In this document: positions 1 through 11,408 of the stretch, piece by piece
Layout: every line of letters begins with the position of its first letter
How positions within the stretch are numbered: the stretch's first letter is position 1
Source: Voacanga thouarsii
Taxonomy: Eukaryota > Streptophyta > Magnoliopsida > Gentianales > Apocynaceae
NCBI GenBank assembly: GCA_026120185.1
Contig: JANUWF010001783.1
Coordinates: 7,469,001 to 7,533,000 of the forward strand
DNA length: 64,000 bases
Direction: 5' to 3'
Position numbers and translations under genes: made by a program
The notes under the pieces: generated by a model
Seen by the model: the letters and a program-made list of their open reading frames with translations, nothing else
Databases searched by the model: none
Told to the model about the DNA's origin: nothing

Positions 1-515
1 TATAGGACAAGAAAAACTGCATTTATACCTTCTAATTTTCTGTACACGCATAGTTCATCCTCGTTTTGAATGAAACCGTAAGACTTTACAGTCTCGTCAA
101 AATGAATATTCCATGTTCTAGATGCCTACTTAAGTTCATAAATGGACTTCTTAAGCTTGCAAACCATATGTTCTTGGCCTTTAGCAATAAAGCCTTCCGG
201 TTGGGATATATAGATGCCTTCGTTAAGATGGCCATTTAAAAATGTCGTCTTGACATCCATTTGTCATATCTCATAGTTGAAATAACATGCAATGGCAAAG
301 AGGATATGGATGGACTTAAGCATAGCTACCGAGAAAAAGATTTCATCATAATCGATTCTCTCTTTCTAAGTATACCCTTTCGTCACAAGCCTAGCTTTAA
401 AGGTTTCCACCTTCCCATCTGCTCCACTCTTTTTCTTATATAGCCACTTACACCCAATGGATTTTATCCCTTCAAACGAAGCTACAAGATTCCAAACTTG
501 ATTGAAGTACATAGA
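1..515 (-). pseudogene. copia reverse transcriptase, N-terminal part
   Basis: Minus-strand translation gives the usual copia RT opening: WNLV near 505, then a lysine-rich KARLVTKGY-like block, a motif-A region [11 protein letters not shown], and IYISQPEGF followed by [12 protein letters not shown] near 130-210. The motif-A aspartate is present. At least two in-frame stops occur (after KGYT and before QMDV). The catalytic YVDD block and RNase H would lie beyond the left edge. Family placement is firm; function is lost. Confidence 0.85.
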
Positions 516-599
516 CTCAATCTCGACTTTCATTACTTCATGCCATAGATTTGCATCGGCATTAGCAATAGCCTCCTCGTATCTAGTAGGGATCTTATT

Positions 600-1560
600 C
601 CTGATGGTTAGAGACCAACTTAAAAGCCTCTCCTATCCATCTTTCTGAAACTTTAGATATCCTCCCACTACAGCGAAGCTTCGTTTGTACAAGTTCTTGA
701 GGCTATGCCTCTTCTTATTCTATAATCGAGTCTAAAGAAGCTAATTCCAAAAATAACTTCTCATCGAATTCCAACCTTGTTGAACCTTTAGTGGAAGTAC
801 TTTAATCATCTTTTAAGTATTTAACATTAGTACTTACCAGTACTTTACACTCCTTAATATGATAAAAGTAACCTCCTTTTATCCCTTTTAGATATCCAAT
901 AAAGTAGTATAATTCTGATCTTAGTTCTAACTTGTCTCCCTTGATCAGTATATAAGTTGGACAGCCTCATATCCTGATATGATTTAGGCTTGGCTTACGC
1001 TCAGTTCACATCTCATAGGGTGTCCTAAGTACTGACTTGGAAGGCACTAAATTCAGAATATATGCCGCTGTTTCCAAGGCATATCACCAAAAAGAGACGG
1101 AAGAGTAGCATGAGACATCATACTTCGGACCATTTTCATTAATGTCCAATTCCTTCTCTCAGCTACTCCATTCTGTTGGGGTGTACCCGACGCAGAGAGT
1201 TAGGATATTATCCCATGATATACCATGTAATCCTTGAACTCACCGAGGAAGTACTCTCCACCACGATCCAAACGTAAAGTTTTGATCAGTTTACCTGTCT
1301 GACACTCCACTTCAGCCTTAAACTCTTTGAACTTGTCAAAAGAGTCAGATTTGCACCTCATCAGGTAGATATAACCAAACCTTGTACAATCATCCGTGAA
1401 AGTGATGAAGTACTCAAAACCTCCTCTAGCTTGTATAGACAAAGGACCACACACATCAATATGAATAAGGCCCAATATCTCCTTGGCTCTATTAGCCTTT
1501 TGGGTGAACGACATTTTGTTCATTTTTCCCATAAGGCAGGATTCACACTGAGATCAACTT
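600..1560 (-). pseudogene. copia integrase core
   Basis: The longest open piece is 1200-1532 (110 codons). It carries the integrase core: HIDVCGPL with the first catalytic Asp, then FTDDCTRFGYIYLM, FKEFKAEVE, and LRLDRGGEY with the second Asp region. Downstream on the minus strand, GTPQQNGVAERRN (about 1140-1190) supplies the catalytic Glu. Then come ALETAAYILNLVPSKSV and PYEM. A stop after GIIS interrupts the frame. Expected role was strand transfer of element cDNA; this copy cannot make a full protein. Confidence 0.88.
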
Positions 1561-2110
1561 TCCAATCTTAATGAGCCTAAAGGCCCATCATAGATTAACC
1601 TCTGAATCCTAATTGAATTAATATGACCCAACCTTAAAAGCCAAATATATGAGTCATTGACATTGATCTTTCTCTTCTTACTTAAAGGTTTAGATTGAGC
1701 GCTATTTATTTGATGGTTCGTAAGATTTAAAAAAAATAAGTTTCATACATGTGCTCTGTATATAAAACTTCTCCATTTCTACTGATAGTAACACCAAAAT
1801 GGAAAAAAACAAAATATTCATGATTTATTAGCTTTGCAATTGAAATCAAATTCTGTCTAAAACCGAGTATATATAAAATATCTTTCAAAATAACTATTTT
1901 GTTATAATAAAAAACAAAATCCAGCTCTCCCACTGCAAAGGCCCATACTTGTGCTCCATTTCCTACTCGTGGTCCATGTTCACCCTTCTAGAGTCTTCTT
2001 ATCTTCCTAAACCCCTTACAAGGAGTTACAGATATGATCAGTGGCACCAGAATCAACAATCTAAGTGGAAATTGATCGAACTATTGAAATTGACTCTAGA
2101 TAGAGAACAA
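1561..2110 (-). pseudogene. copia protease and GAG-pre-integrase region
   Basis: Near 2030-2075 the minus strand encodes IVDSGATDHIC, the copia aspartic-protease active site with D-S-G-A intact. An open piece at 1727-1933 follows, with the ILYILGFRQNLISI block typical of the segment after the protease. A degraded GAG-pre-integrase zinc region lies at about 1540-1700. Stops and a run of A residues near 1725-1735 disrupt the frame. Confidence 0.8.
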
Positions 2111-2890
2111 TACCTGTAGAGATTTTCTTAGCCTGAAGTTCTAGACACTCCTTTTTCCAATGTCCTTTCTGCCCGCACTTGAAGCATTTGCTTTTGGACT
2201 TGTTGGGCTGGTTCTTGGATTAGGCCGGTGCATTTCTCTTCTTCTTCTTGAACTTCCTAGGCTTGGGCCCAATTCTGAAAGAAAAAGTTCTAGCAATCAT
2301 AACCTTGGACCATGGCTTCATGACCTTCTCTGCCACCTGGAGCTCTTTCAGTAACTCAGTTAAACTCATGTTTAACTTATTCATATTATAATTTAACTTA
2401 AACTAAGTAAAAGAGCTTAGAAAAGATTCGAGAACTATGTCCACTTAACTCTCGGGGTTAATTACAGCCCCTAAGACTTCTGCTTCCTTAAAAGCAGCAA
2501 TCATCTTGAGCATATGCTATCTGACTGATACTCTCTTAGCTATCTTAGTATTGATGATCGTCCTAAAAACCTCCTGCCTTACGGGCCGACTCTTATCTAC
2601 GAATATCGTGGCTAGTGATTGGCTAATGTCGTACGCAGTGGCCATGTACTCATGTTTAGACTGAAACACATTAGACATAAAGGCCAACATGTAGCATCAA
2701 ACCATCTCGTTAGCATTCTTCCATACTTTCTCAACTTCTCGCTCCTCAGCGGTGGAACCCTCCTCAATAACAAGACAGGTGTCAAAGAGGACATACTTAT
2801 ACTCCTCAGCGGTAAGTATTATGTCCAAGTTCCTTTTCTAGTCCACATAATTTGGACCCATTAACTTATTTTCACGGAGAATAATGGCCA
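2111..2890 (-). pseudogene. copia gag with CCHC zinc knuckle
   Basis: Minus-strand gag begins near 2890 with NKLMGPNYVD and continues LDIILTAEEYKYVL, a classic plant copia gag start. Between them the conserved Trp codon is now a stop (2839-2841). The C-terminal nucleocapsid knuckle is intact at 2145-2186 as CX2CX4HX4C (CFKCGQKGHWKKEC). The true start codon is unclear because stops precede the first conserved block. Confidence 0.85.
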
Positions 2891-2899
2891 AATGACTAA

Positions 2900-4599
2900 A
2901 AAAACATCCACCAACTATTTCTGAAAAATCAAAAAATAAAAGAAAACTCAGTTTGTGAAAAATAAAATAATTTGTGACTTTATCCTCATATTAAATCCGA
3001 TAATAGTTAACCCTATCACTATTATCTTTAATATGATTAATTTGGCTCTTAGAAAAATTGACATAGCTTCTTGGGAAGATTAACAGTTTCCTAAGCTAAG
3101 CGTATTAACCACCACAAATTAATTTCCCTTCTAGGTAATGATTTAGAAGATAACTCTATTGTGAGATGACCGTTTCTTCTCATTTCCTACGAACATTCCT
3201 CGCACTATAACCTCCAACGTGAGCTGACCGATCATAGCACGTGTCCCAGGTTATTAATTACATCCATCCATTAGTTCTAGATCCTTGTGGTATTCCCATC
3301 CTATACGAGTTCACTCCCAGGGTGACGTAAGGAGACCCACGATCTCTTATGAGGATAGTCATGGAAACCGTGGAGCCATTGAAACCCCTCTCCCACTTAG
3401 TATTTTAAAATAAGGGTTTTCTTGGAAAATATCTTTTGAAAATTTCAATTAAGTTTTTTTTAACTTAAAAATAAAATACTAATCCCATAAAAATTTTTAT
3501 GTCAAGGTTTATACTATTTGAGAAATTTTTTCATGGATTAATTTTATTTAAGTTAATAAACCTAATAATTTCAAAATTTTCTAATAAAATTTTCGAGAGA
3601 TATTGATCTCAAGTTTAATTTGACAAAAATAATTTTTCTTGTTAAAATTCAATCAAAATGGTTTTCTATTTTAATTCACAAAAATATCTAAATCCAAAAT
3701 ATTTTCTATGTTAATGATAAAATCATTTGAGAAAATAACCAAGAATTAATTTTTGTTCGAATTAAAATTAACCATTTGATTTAAGAAAAAATATTTTTCT
3801 TTGTAAAAAATTCCCAAAGACTTTAGCCTTTGAGAAAACACGCACATAGGGTACAAAAAGAAATAAGCATGCTAGAAACTGTAAACGTTTTCATGCTTTT
3901 CTTTTCTTTTAACTTAAGTGTCTAAATAATAGAATTAAACACATTAATTAATTAATGATTTTGTTTAATCTTAAATTCCTTTACTATTATTTTTCATGCA
4001 AAATATTCAAAGAATATTAACTATTATAATAAAAATAACTTCGTTTAGTATGAAACCAAAAACAAAAAAATAAATAATTTTTTTATTTTGGGTCCAATGC
4101 ACCGGCCACACTAGATCGTGGCCCTAGGAAAACCTATGGGCCGCGATCCGGGCGGTTGCCCGCGACCCGCCCCACTACCGCAGTCAAAATTGATGACCAC
4201 GGCAATCTTCAATTTGCTTCCTCGCCGAAGGCTTCCACGAGGAAGCAGTCCTCGCGAGCCTAGCTGGGTTGCGGCTTCGACCGCTCGGCATCATGACTCG
4301 GCTGCTATAGTGTCCTTCTTCTCCAAGTTTCTCTATGAATTGCAAACGTCTCTGAACTTGACTTTTTCCACCGATTTCGATCAAAACTCGTCCAAAGAAC
4401 CGACTATACCCTTAAAAATACTGGGCTTACAGATATCTATGAAAGTAATCAAAATACAGTGTTCCTATACTTCCACTAGCGAAACTTACAGTGAAAACTA
4501 CTCATACCAGAAAACACGAAGGATCACAGAAAACATCCAAAACAAATATTTTTTGTGTTTTAGTTAAGCCTCTAGCATGCTTCCTACATTTGCCAAACC
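2900..4599 (-). other. copia 5' leader, non-coding
   Basis: The 1.7 kb between the primer site and gag has no recognisable coding content. It is strongly A/T-rich except for a sharply GC-richer island at about 4088-4340, whose short open frames match no family I recognise. A long leader is common in plant copia elements; captured host sequence is an alternative for the GC island. Confidence 0.6.
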
Positions 4600-4613
4600 T
4601 GGCTTTGATACCA
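4600..4613 (-). other. Primer binding site, initiator-Met tRNA type
   Basis: The minus strand reads TGGTATCAAAGCC two bases after the LTR end. It differs by one base from the initiator methionine tRNA complement used by most plant copia elements. This fixes element orientation and the inner LTR boundary. Confidence 0.85.
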
Positions 4614-4615
4614 CT

Positions 4616-6422
4616 TGAAGGACGAAAATGACAAAAATTATCAAACTAAAAGCATGCTTACAGGGCGAAAAAATTTACCTCTATGTTTGAATGACCTTAT
4701 TAGCACTAAAGAAGATGTCTGTATAAGGATGCTTAAATGTATTGGATCACGTCCTTATAAACGTCAACTTTGTCTCATTCACACGAAACTTTTAAACTTC
4801 CGAAATGGTGCCCTTTCCTCTGCCGGTGAAGCTTACAGAAAGTTAGGTTTGCAATATTTTCTTGAAGCTCACTGTGACGAAATGGGTTTGCTATGAACTG
4901 AAAATGAAAAGCTTACCAAAATGATTTCCACTTCATTTCTTTTCATTAATTCACAGAGAGAGAGACTAATAGCATGAAAACAGAAAGCTCCATACTTTCT
5001 GTTATCTTTCATGCAAAATAATATGGGATCCATTCCGTATTATTTTTTATTTATTTAATTTAATTTTATCCTTGGTCTTATTCATTGGGCCAGATAAAAT
5101 TATTTACTCTTGGGCTTGAACACCCATAAATAATAAGTCTCAATTATTTATTTTCTTGGCTTCATTAAACAGCCCAATAAATAATTAACAAGCCCAAATA
5201 GATCAATATAAAATAATAGGCCTATATCTAGTTTATATCTAGATTAATTTTTTAATTATTCAATTTGAGTCTTAGGCCCCAAATAATTAATTAACTAATT
5301 AAATTAGATAAAATATATACTCTCTCTCAGACTTTTTATTTTATTCTAATCTAATAATAAATTAGATTACTTAAATAAAATAAAATAAAATCCAAAATTA
5401 TCAAGACCAATTCCTTAACCCAAATCTGTCAGGATTTAAGGGTTATTTCAGGAACCAAAAGACATATCATCTTAGCTATTAAAATAACCAAAATACCCCT
5501 ACTATATAAATAGCTATATTTTGCATTTTAAATATTTTCTAATATCACCATAAGGAAATATTAACCCTAAGGATAATTCTGTGTTAATAAAGTTTTTGAC
5601 CTATAGGTGTAATAACTAAAATACCCCTCAACGCATCGCCGTGCATTTAGAGAGGAGGAGTGTACTAACACCTCTCTAATAGACATCTACAATCCTTAGA
5701 CCTTTAGTCCAATGATCCACGACTCTTGGAATGTTTTTACTTTACAAGGGAGCTACCCTAATGTAAACATCCAAATCATGTTCCTCAGGGTCCTAGATAA
5801 TTAAATCATTTGAACAGTCACAATGGGCGATATAGTGCAAAAGCTATCTTTTATAAGTCTGTCTTAACAAACTAGTCACATATATCCAACATACAAGTAT
5901 ATCGGCTCTACGAAAGAACCTCAACTACAGCATATCAAATTTATGCTTCTAGTTTCGTCAAACCACCAACTCATACTCAAGCAGTAGAGTATTAGTCCAC
6001 ACTGTAACAGTAATAGTTAGGGTTTCTTCTGAACAGTAACCTTTAGAAACCACTATTACAGATCATATTCTACGTATTCGAAATATTCTCATACTATGAA
6101 GTGAGTAGACTACACACTGACTAAAGGTAAGCCATTCCCCATTTGAAATTCATACCATAATAACCTAAACATGATGGGATTCACATTCTCATCAATCGGT
6201 TAAGAACAAACATTTATGTGTTAAGTAATCCGTGATTCATACCTTATTGTGAAAGACCATCATTCACATGAATCACTTATTTAAACACAATGGGTCCTTT
6301 CCAAACGAAAATCGTGCACAAATAAATTTTGAGAATAAATTCTTTTATTAATAAATTCGATAATTACATAAGAAAAAATTAGTCTATAGAGCATATATTT
6401 TAATAGTTACATGCATCCAACA
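4616..6422 (-). repeat. 5' LTR of the copia element
   Basis: On the minus strand the LTR starts TGTTGGATGC (6422) and ends TCGTCCTTCA (4616), giving TG...CA ends and 1807 bp. It is followed by the primer site after two bases. The partner LTR is outside the window, so length cannot be confirmed by comparison. Confidence 0.75.
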
Positions 6423-6439
6423 TGAGTCAGGTGCTTCTC

Positions 6440-7440
6440 TTCATTATAAGGGATTGATCAAGGCAAAAGCGATGCTTTATTTCTCTAAACTCTTGGCCCC
6501 CTCAAAGACCACTAACTTGGACACTTCTTTCTGGATCTACAAATGCCTTCCCTCTATAATCTCTGACTAAAACAATCTTTCTGTTTCAGCTCTTCCGTCA
6601 ATGGAGGAAGTTAAAGAGGCTACGTTTTCTCTGGGAGCAGATGGATTTTCAGGTATTTTTTATACACATTGTTGGGATCTTGTGGGACTAGAGGTTATAA
6701 ATATTGCTTGGGATTTTTTTTGCTGGAGTGCAATTTCCGAGAGGCTTTAGTAGTACTCTTCTTCTTTTGGTTCCAAAGAAGTCATACCCTAAAAACTTCG
6801 GTGAATTTCGGCATATCAGTCGTTGTAACTACTGCAACAAAATTATCACCTAAGTTTTAGCTTCAAGGCTTAGTAATTTTCTCTCTAAAATCATATCCCC
6901 TAATCAGTCGGGTTTCGTCAAAGGACGTAATATTTCTGATAATGTCCTTTTAGCATATGAAATTTTTCATTCTATAGACAGTCAAGTGGTGGGGAATAAT
7001 ATAGCTCTCAAGCTTGATACGTCTAAAGGATTTGATAGAGTCTCTTGGTCTTTATTATTTCCTATGCTCTCTCGTTTTGGCTTTAATGCACATTTTATTG
7101 AGCTGGTTGAGAATTGTATTAACAATTGCTGGTTTTCTGTGGTGATCAATGGAGAGATGTGTGGTTATTTTAAATCCATGCAAGGCTTAAGGCAAGGTGA
7201 TCCTTTATCTCCGATGCTCTTTATCATTGCCCAGGAATGACTCTCTAGATGCTTAAACAAGAAGATGGCTATTGGCGGACTTGTTCCTTTTAAGCTGCCT
7301 TCTCCTTGTTTTCTTATCTCTCATCTTAGCCTTGTTAATGATACACTGGTTTTTACAACCGCTTCAAAGAAAGCTCTAACTCTGATGAAATCTATTCTCT
7401 TGGACTATCAGAAATGCAAGGGTTAACTCATTAATAATGC
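6440..7440 (+). pseudogene. LINE reverse transcriptase
   Basis: Conserved blocks run in order across frames: LPSMEEVKEATFSLGADGFSG (6594-6656), a VPKKSYPKNFGEFRHI block (about 6765-6820), SGFVKGRNISDNVLLA, motif A KLDTSKGFDRVSW with its Asp kept (open piece 6986-7240), and motif B LRQGDPLSP. The motif-C block expected as F/Y-A-D-D reads L-V-N-D (7331-7342), so the first catalytic Asp is Asn. A stop follows IIAQE at 7238-7240. The domain matches plant L1 RTs closely; enzymatic loss is certain. Confidence 0.9.
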
Positions 7441-8135
7441 TAGGAGCTCTTATAGTATTTCAAACAAAGCCTCTACACAAAGGACTTCTTTGGTACATAG
7501 AATATTGGGTTTTACAAGAATGTTTCTGCCTTTCACATACCTTAATTGTCCTGTGTTCAAAGGCAGAAGCAGGAAGATATACTTTTAGCCCCTTATTGAC
7601 AAAATTAAAAAAATGCTACAAGGGTGGAAATTAAAATATCTTTTTGAAGCAGGCCAAATGCACCTTGTTCAATCAGTATTAGCCTCTTTCGCTACATCTT
7701 GCAGGTCATCAATCCTCCAAAATTAGTGTTCTAGGACATTGAGAGACACTTGGCCAGATTTCTATAGGGAAGCTCAGTTCACGGGGAAAACATCACTGGA
7801 TGAGCTAGTGTTCGATATGTTTTCCTAAGAAAGAGAATTGACTTAACTTTAGATTCCTGAAGGAAGTAAGCCAAGCTTTTGCTCTCAAGTTGTGGTGCAA
7901 ATTTTGGGAAAGGGATACCTTGTGGTCTAAGTTTCTATGGAGCAAATACAATGCTGCAAATGTTCATCCAATATTGTTGAGCCGTCTTCTCAGTCCTCAA
8001 TGATTTGAAAACGTATTCTTCTGATTTCAAAGATTGCAGGCTCACACATTGCTTTCTCACTAAAATTTGGCAATTCATCTTTTTGGTATAAAAATTGTCC
8101 GGAGATGGTAGCTTCGTTGTCCATAATTCCTCCAT
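7441..8135 (+). pseudogene. LINE RT-to-zinc-domain connector, decayed
   Basis: Short plus-strand pieces still resemble the thumb/connector of plant L1 elements, such as KMLQGWKLKYLFEAGQMHLVQSVLAS around 7610-7690. Frames change repeatedly and no open reading frame spans the stretch. The minus-strand open frames here are shadows. Confidence 0.65.
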
Positions 8136-8855
8136 TTGCTTTCCAGAAATTACAATCTAAGATTATCTTTAAATGGCTTTTGGAATGCCCGAAAGATTTT
8201 GCATCTGCTTGATGATCATCTAGCATATCTCATTCTCAAAATCCAGCCACCTTTCCAACACAAAGCTCAAGATGTTATGCTTTGGATGCCTACTCCATCA
8301 AGTGATTTTTCTTTATCTTCTGCTTGGGAAATAATTAGAAAGCGTAAATTCTCCTGCAAGGTAAAGGAGGACATATGGAAACTAGGGATTCAATCCAATG
8401 TTCGATTCTTCCTATGGCGTTTTCTCAATAACTTTCTGGCACTTGATGATAAATTGCAATCTCTGGGTGTTCAATTATGCTCCAAATGCAATCTCTACAA
8501 TGAAGCTATAGAATCTTTATGGCATGTCTTTGTCAATTGTGGTGTTGTTAAAAGTTTATGGTCTACAATTCTCCCTATTGTACGTGGTGGTCTTCCCTAC
8601 TCGGCTCCGGCCTCTTTTAGTGGCTTCTGGCATTTGTGGTGGTCGGCTCCCTCACGATACAGGTCTTTTGCTCACATATATTTGGCTACTTATTTGTGGG
8701 AAGTTTGGAAAGGTAGGACTAAGGCTAGGTATGATACATACTCCATCTCTACAACTCATCTGCAGTGTAATATTTTGTCTTTTATAGAGCTATCTACAGT
8801 AATTTTCTCGCTTCACCATGCTTCTCACAACATAGCTAGCCTCTATGTGTTCTAG
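8136..8855 (+). pseudogene. LINE RT zinc-binding domain (zf-RVT)
   Basis: This is the longest open piece of the element (239 codons). It contains the zf-RVT signature: a W-x-PTPSSDFSLSSAWEIIR block, IWKLGIQSNVRFFLWR, then cysteines in LCSKCNLYNEAIESLWHVFVNCG followed by VKSLW. This domain lies between RT and RNase H in plant L1 elements. The N-terminal residues before about 8220 may be out of the ancestral frame. It is not an independent gene. Confidence 0.85.
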
Positions 8856-8924
8856 CTCAGCATTACACCAAGGTCACAAATTCAACATATACCAGTCTGC
8901 TGGTCTTCTGCTGATGCAGCTATT

Positions 8925-9194
8925 GTGGTAAGTGTTGATGGAGTAGTTAAGGGCTCAGGTCTCACAGGAGTTGGAGGTATCATTCGAAACAATAAGGGAG
9001 ATTTTCTCATGGCATTTGCTAGACATACTGGTTTTGGAGACCATCGGAGAGCTGAACTTTCGGCTAATTGTGAAGGTCTAAAAATGGCCCAACAACATGG
9101 ATTCCTAGACATTCTACTCCAATCTGATTCAGTTATAACTTTGCAGCACCTCATCTTGCCCACGAAGATAACGAGGTCGCTCCACCAACTTTAA
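8925..9194 (+). pseudogene. LINE RNase H domain
   Basis: The frame encodes VSVDGVVKGSGLTGVGGIIRN, then GDFLMAFARHTGFGDHRRAELSANCEGLKMA and LLQSDSV. This is the RVT_3-type RNase H fold with the first Asp (SVDG), the Glu (RAEL) and the third Asp (QSDS) present. Homology fades after about 9160. It would have removed RNA template during target-primed reverse transcription. Confidence 0.82.
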
Positions 9195-9520
9195 CGGCAA
9201 GCACAATGGTTATGCAGTTCCTTTTGCTCCATCAAATTCATGCATATCTACAGACAGGCTAACCTAGTGGTGGATGCCTTAGCCAATTTAGCTTGAAATC
9301 TTGGTTGCAACTAGTATTTCTTTCATTTCTATAATCTTCCAGAGCGAGTACAAGAGTTATATACTTTAGATAGTTAAGGTGTTCCTAATATAAGAACAAA
9401 GAGTGTATGCTCTGACTAGAGGCCTAGTCTAATGCCTCCCTCCATATAACCATTTTTCTTTTAATAAATTGGTAGGGACCTTAATTCTCTCACTATTAAC
9501 CCAAAAAAAATTTAAAAAAA
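9195..9520 (+). other. LINE 3' region and A-rich tail
   Basis: A non-coding tail follows the RNase H remnant, with AATAAATTGG near 9472 and A-runs at 9502-9520. This is the expected end of an L1 insertion. Confidence 0.6.
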
Positions 9521-10414
9521 TAGTATGCTATAATAGTGTATAGTGTTTTAATAGGTGAAATTCTCATGTATGGTATAAAATACAATTATAGTACATAAAA
9601 AATTATTGGTAATATATTAAATACTATACGAATTTGAATCAAAGTTTTGACATCAAATTGAAGAGCCCGAAATAATGGAAAGATTTAGGCCCTATCACCA
9701 TGCAGTGAATTGTTAGCTTCCGTGCATTCTAATTTTTCATATTTCTCATGGAAACTAGCGTATTACAGTGGCTTATATGTGAAAGGTCTCTTGTACTGAA
9801 TCTATTGATGGAAAGTTGGACTTGGAGAAAAGAAGAAAGGCAAAAGAAGCTATGTTACAATGTTCCAGTTTCTTCTTCTCCTTTCATTTCTTGAAAGCTC
9901 CCTTGACTGATTATAGTGATAATAAAACAGGCACGGCCCCCTCTCTTAGCATTGCCTAAGCGTATTGCACTGTCTCTCCGGATCTTTTTAAAACAAAGGA
10001 TAGAGGTTGTGACAATTGGTCTCATTTTATATATCAATCATAAGCGAAACAAACAGCAGTGATGTGTTCTCGGGATCCCAAATTGCACTGCAGCTTTCAT
10101 GGCCTAAATTTATTTTTGAAGAAATCCAATACTATAAACCTTTTTCTGTGCAAATCAATTTGCCCCACTTTTACTTTCTGTGTAAATGTATCCATTTTCT
10201 ACAAGAATTCTTTTGTAACTTTTATTCATGTATTTTTATACTTATAAATATATTTGTGCCTCATATAAATAAAATTATAAAATAATTTAGAGTTGTTAAA
10301 TTGTGCAGTCCAGTATCTCAATTTCAAATTAAAATGTTGCAACGAATTGTAAGAAAGTGAAGACTTCACTCTTCACATCAAGATACTGCAAATGCAAGTT
10401 GCAATCGCACCACG
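9521..10414. other. Intergenic; holds first copy of a duplicated ~190-bp segment
   Basis: No gene is recognisable. About 9747-9935 is similar in direct orientation to 11430-11600. On the minus strand both encode a related peptide containing QEMKGE near its middle. They could be copies of an old exon or of an unrecognised repeat. Confidence 0.45.
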
Positions 10415-10939
10415 AGCTTTTTATCTTTCTTTTTGGCAACTTTGGATTCCTTTTGGGTCAAAAATAGCTGGGACAAATTCATCGTATTATTGAGCTTAAA
10501 GGATTTTAAAGTGTGTACAATATTCACTAATTTCCATATTCCTACAATATTGAAAGGACAGAAACCCTTTTTTTTTTTTTGGCTAGATGGAAGGACAAAA
10601 ACGTTATTTGCTGTGGTTGCCAGCTCCAGATTCCACTAGCATTTTAGCTTTCTTTTTTGCAACTTTGGATTCATTTTGGGTAAAAAATAGCTCGGACAAA
10701 TTCAACATATGATTGAGCTTAAAGGATTTTAAAGTGTGTACAATATTCACTAATTTCCATATTCCTACAATATTGAAAGGACAGAAACCCGTTTTTTTTT
10801 TTTTTTTTTTTGGCTAGATGGAAGGACAAAAACCTTATTTGCTGTGGTTGCCAGCTCCAGATTCCACTAGCATTTTAGCTTTCTTTTTTGCAACTTTGGA
10901 TTCATTTTGGGTCAAAAATAGCTGGGACAAATTCATCAT

Positions 10940-11306
10940 TGTTATAAAATTAGGATAGTGTTAGAATAAAATCTACACACTACACACTAAGAAAATTCTA
11001 ACTATTCTTTGCACAAGAATTTCTCTTCAAACTTCTCTCTTTCTTTCTCTCACAATTCTTTCTCTAATCTTTCTTTCACTAATCTTTTTTTCACAAAATG
11101 ATGGTGTATTACAAGCTTAGAGAATAGCTCTATTTATAGAGTTTTAATTAGTGAAATACATCATGGCATACATCATCTTCAACTAATCTCAATTAATGGT
11201 GTCTCCACTAAATGGTGGACATCCATAAAAATCTTCTAATAATTCACATAAATCCATAATTAGTGGAGCCTCCACTAATTAATGGAGATTCCAATAATTC
11301 ATAACA
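10940..11306. mobile_element. Solo LTR of a small LTR-element family
   Basis: A 367-bp insert starts TGTTATAAAA and ends CATAACA. It is flanked by the 5-bp duplication ATCAT (10935-10939 and 11307-11311). It interrupts a tandem-repeat unit whose uninterrupted copies give the empty site. A second copy lies at 20784-21115. TG...CA ends plus a 5-bp TSD indicate an LTR left by recombination. It contains a palindromic TATA segment. Confidence 0.88.
11127..11142 (+). promoter_or_regulatory. Palindromic TATA segment in solo LTR
   Basis: The sequence GCTCTATTTATAGAG forms a short inverted repeat around TATTTATA. The same structure occurs in the sister LTR at 20961-20980. It is the likely TATA box of the family (inference). 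Confidence 0.5.
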
Positions 11307-11408
11307 ATCATATTATTGAGCTTAAAGGATTTTAAAGTGTGTACAACCTTTCCAGATTCCAACAATATTGAAAGGACAGAAACCTTATTTGCTGCGGTTG
11401 CCAGCTTC

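Larger units (their letters stand above)
1..6422 (-). mobile_element. Ty1/copia LTR retrotransposon, partial (3' part outside window)
   Basis: Reading the minus strand from the right, the order is 5' LTR (4616-6422), Met-tRNA-type primer site, long leader, gag with a zinc knuckle, protease, GAG-pre-integrase, integrase and the start of reverse transcriptase. That PR-IN-RT order is diagnostic of Ty1/copia. The rest of RT, RNase H and the 3' LTR lie left of base 1. Several in-frame stops show the copy is dead. On the right the LTR abuts a LINE whose 5' part is missing, so this element probably inserted into that LINE; the left junction that would prove it is outside the window. Confidence 0.9.
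6423..9520 (+). mobile_element. L1-type non-LTR retrotransposon (LINE), 5' part missing
   Basis: Plus-strand sequence carries, in order, an L1-lineage RT, the plant RT zinc-binding domain (zf-RVT), an RNase H domain, a short 3' UTR and A-rich runs at 9511-9520. The endonuclease ORF expected upstream is absent. The left boundary coincides with the copia LTR end at 6422, consistent with interruption by that element. Multiple stops and frameshifts make it non-functional. No TSD can be assessed because the 5' end is not in the window. Confidence 0.88.
10415..11408. repeat. Tandem repeat, three ~231-bp units, third split by a solo LTR
   Basis: Units start at 10415, 10646 and 10877 with AGCTTT..., share GCAACTTTGGATTC, and end with GGTTGCCAGCTCC. 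Units 1 and 2 are 231 bp each. Unit 3 is cut at 10939 and resumes at 11312 (ATTATTGAGC), with a rearranged end near 11408. Poly-T runs of different length distinguish the copies. Confidence 0.88.

Noticed and set aside
4118..4567. 149-codon plus-strand frame
   Set aside because: It lies antisense in the leader of the copia element, has no recognisable domain, and loses compositional support after about 4340.
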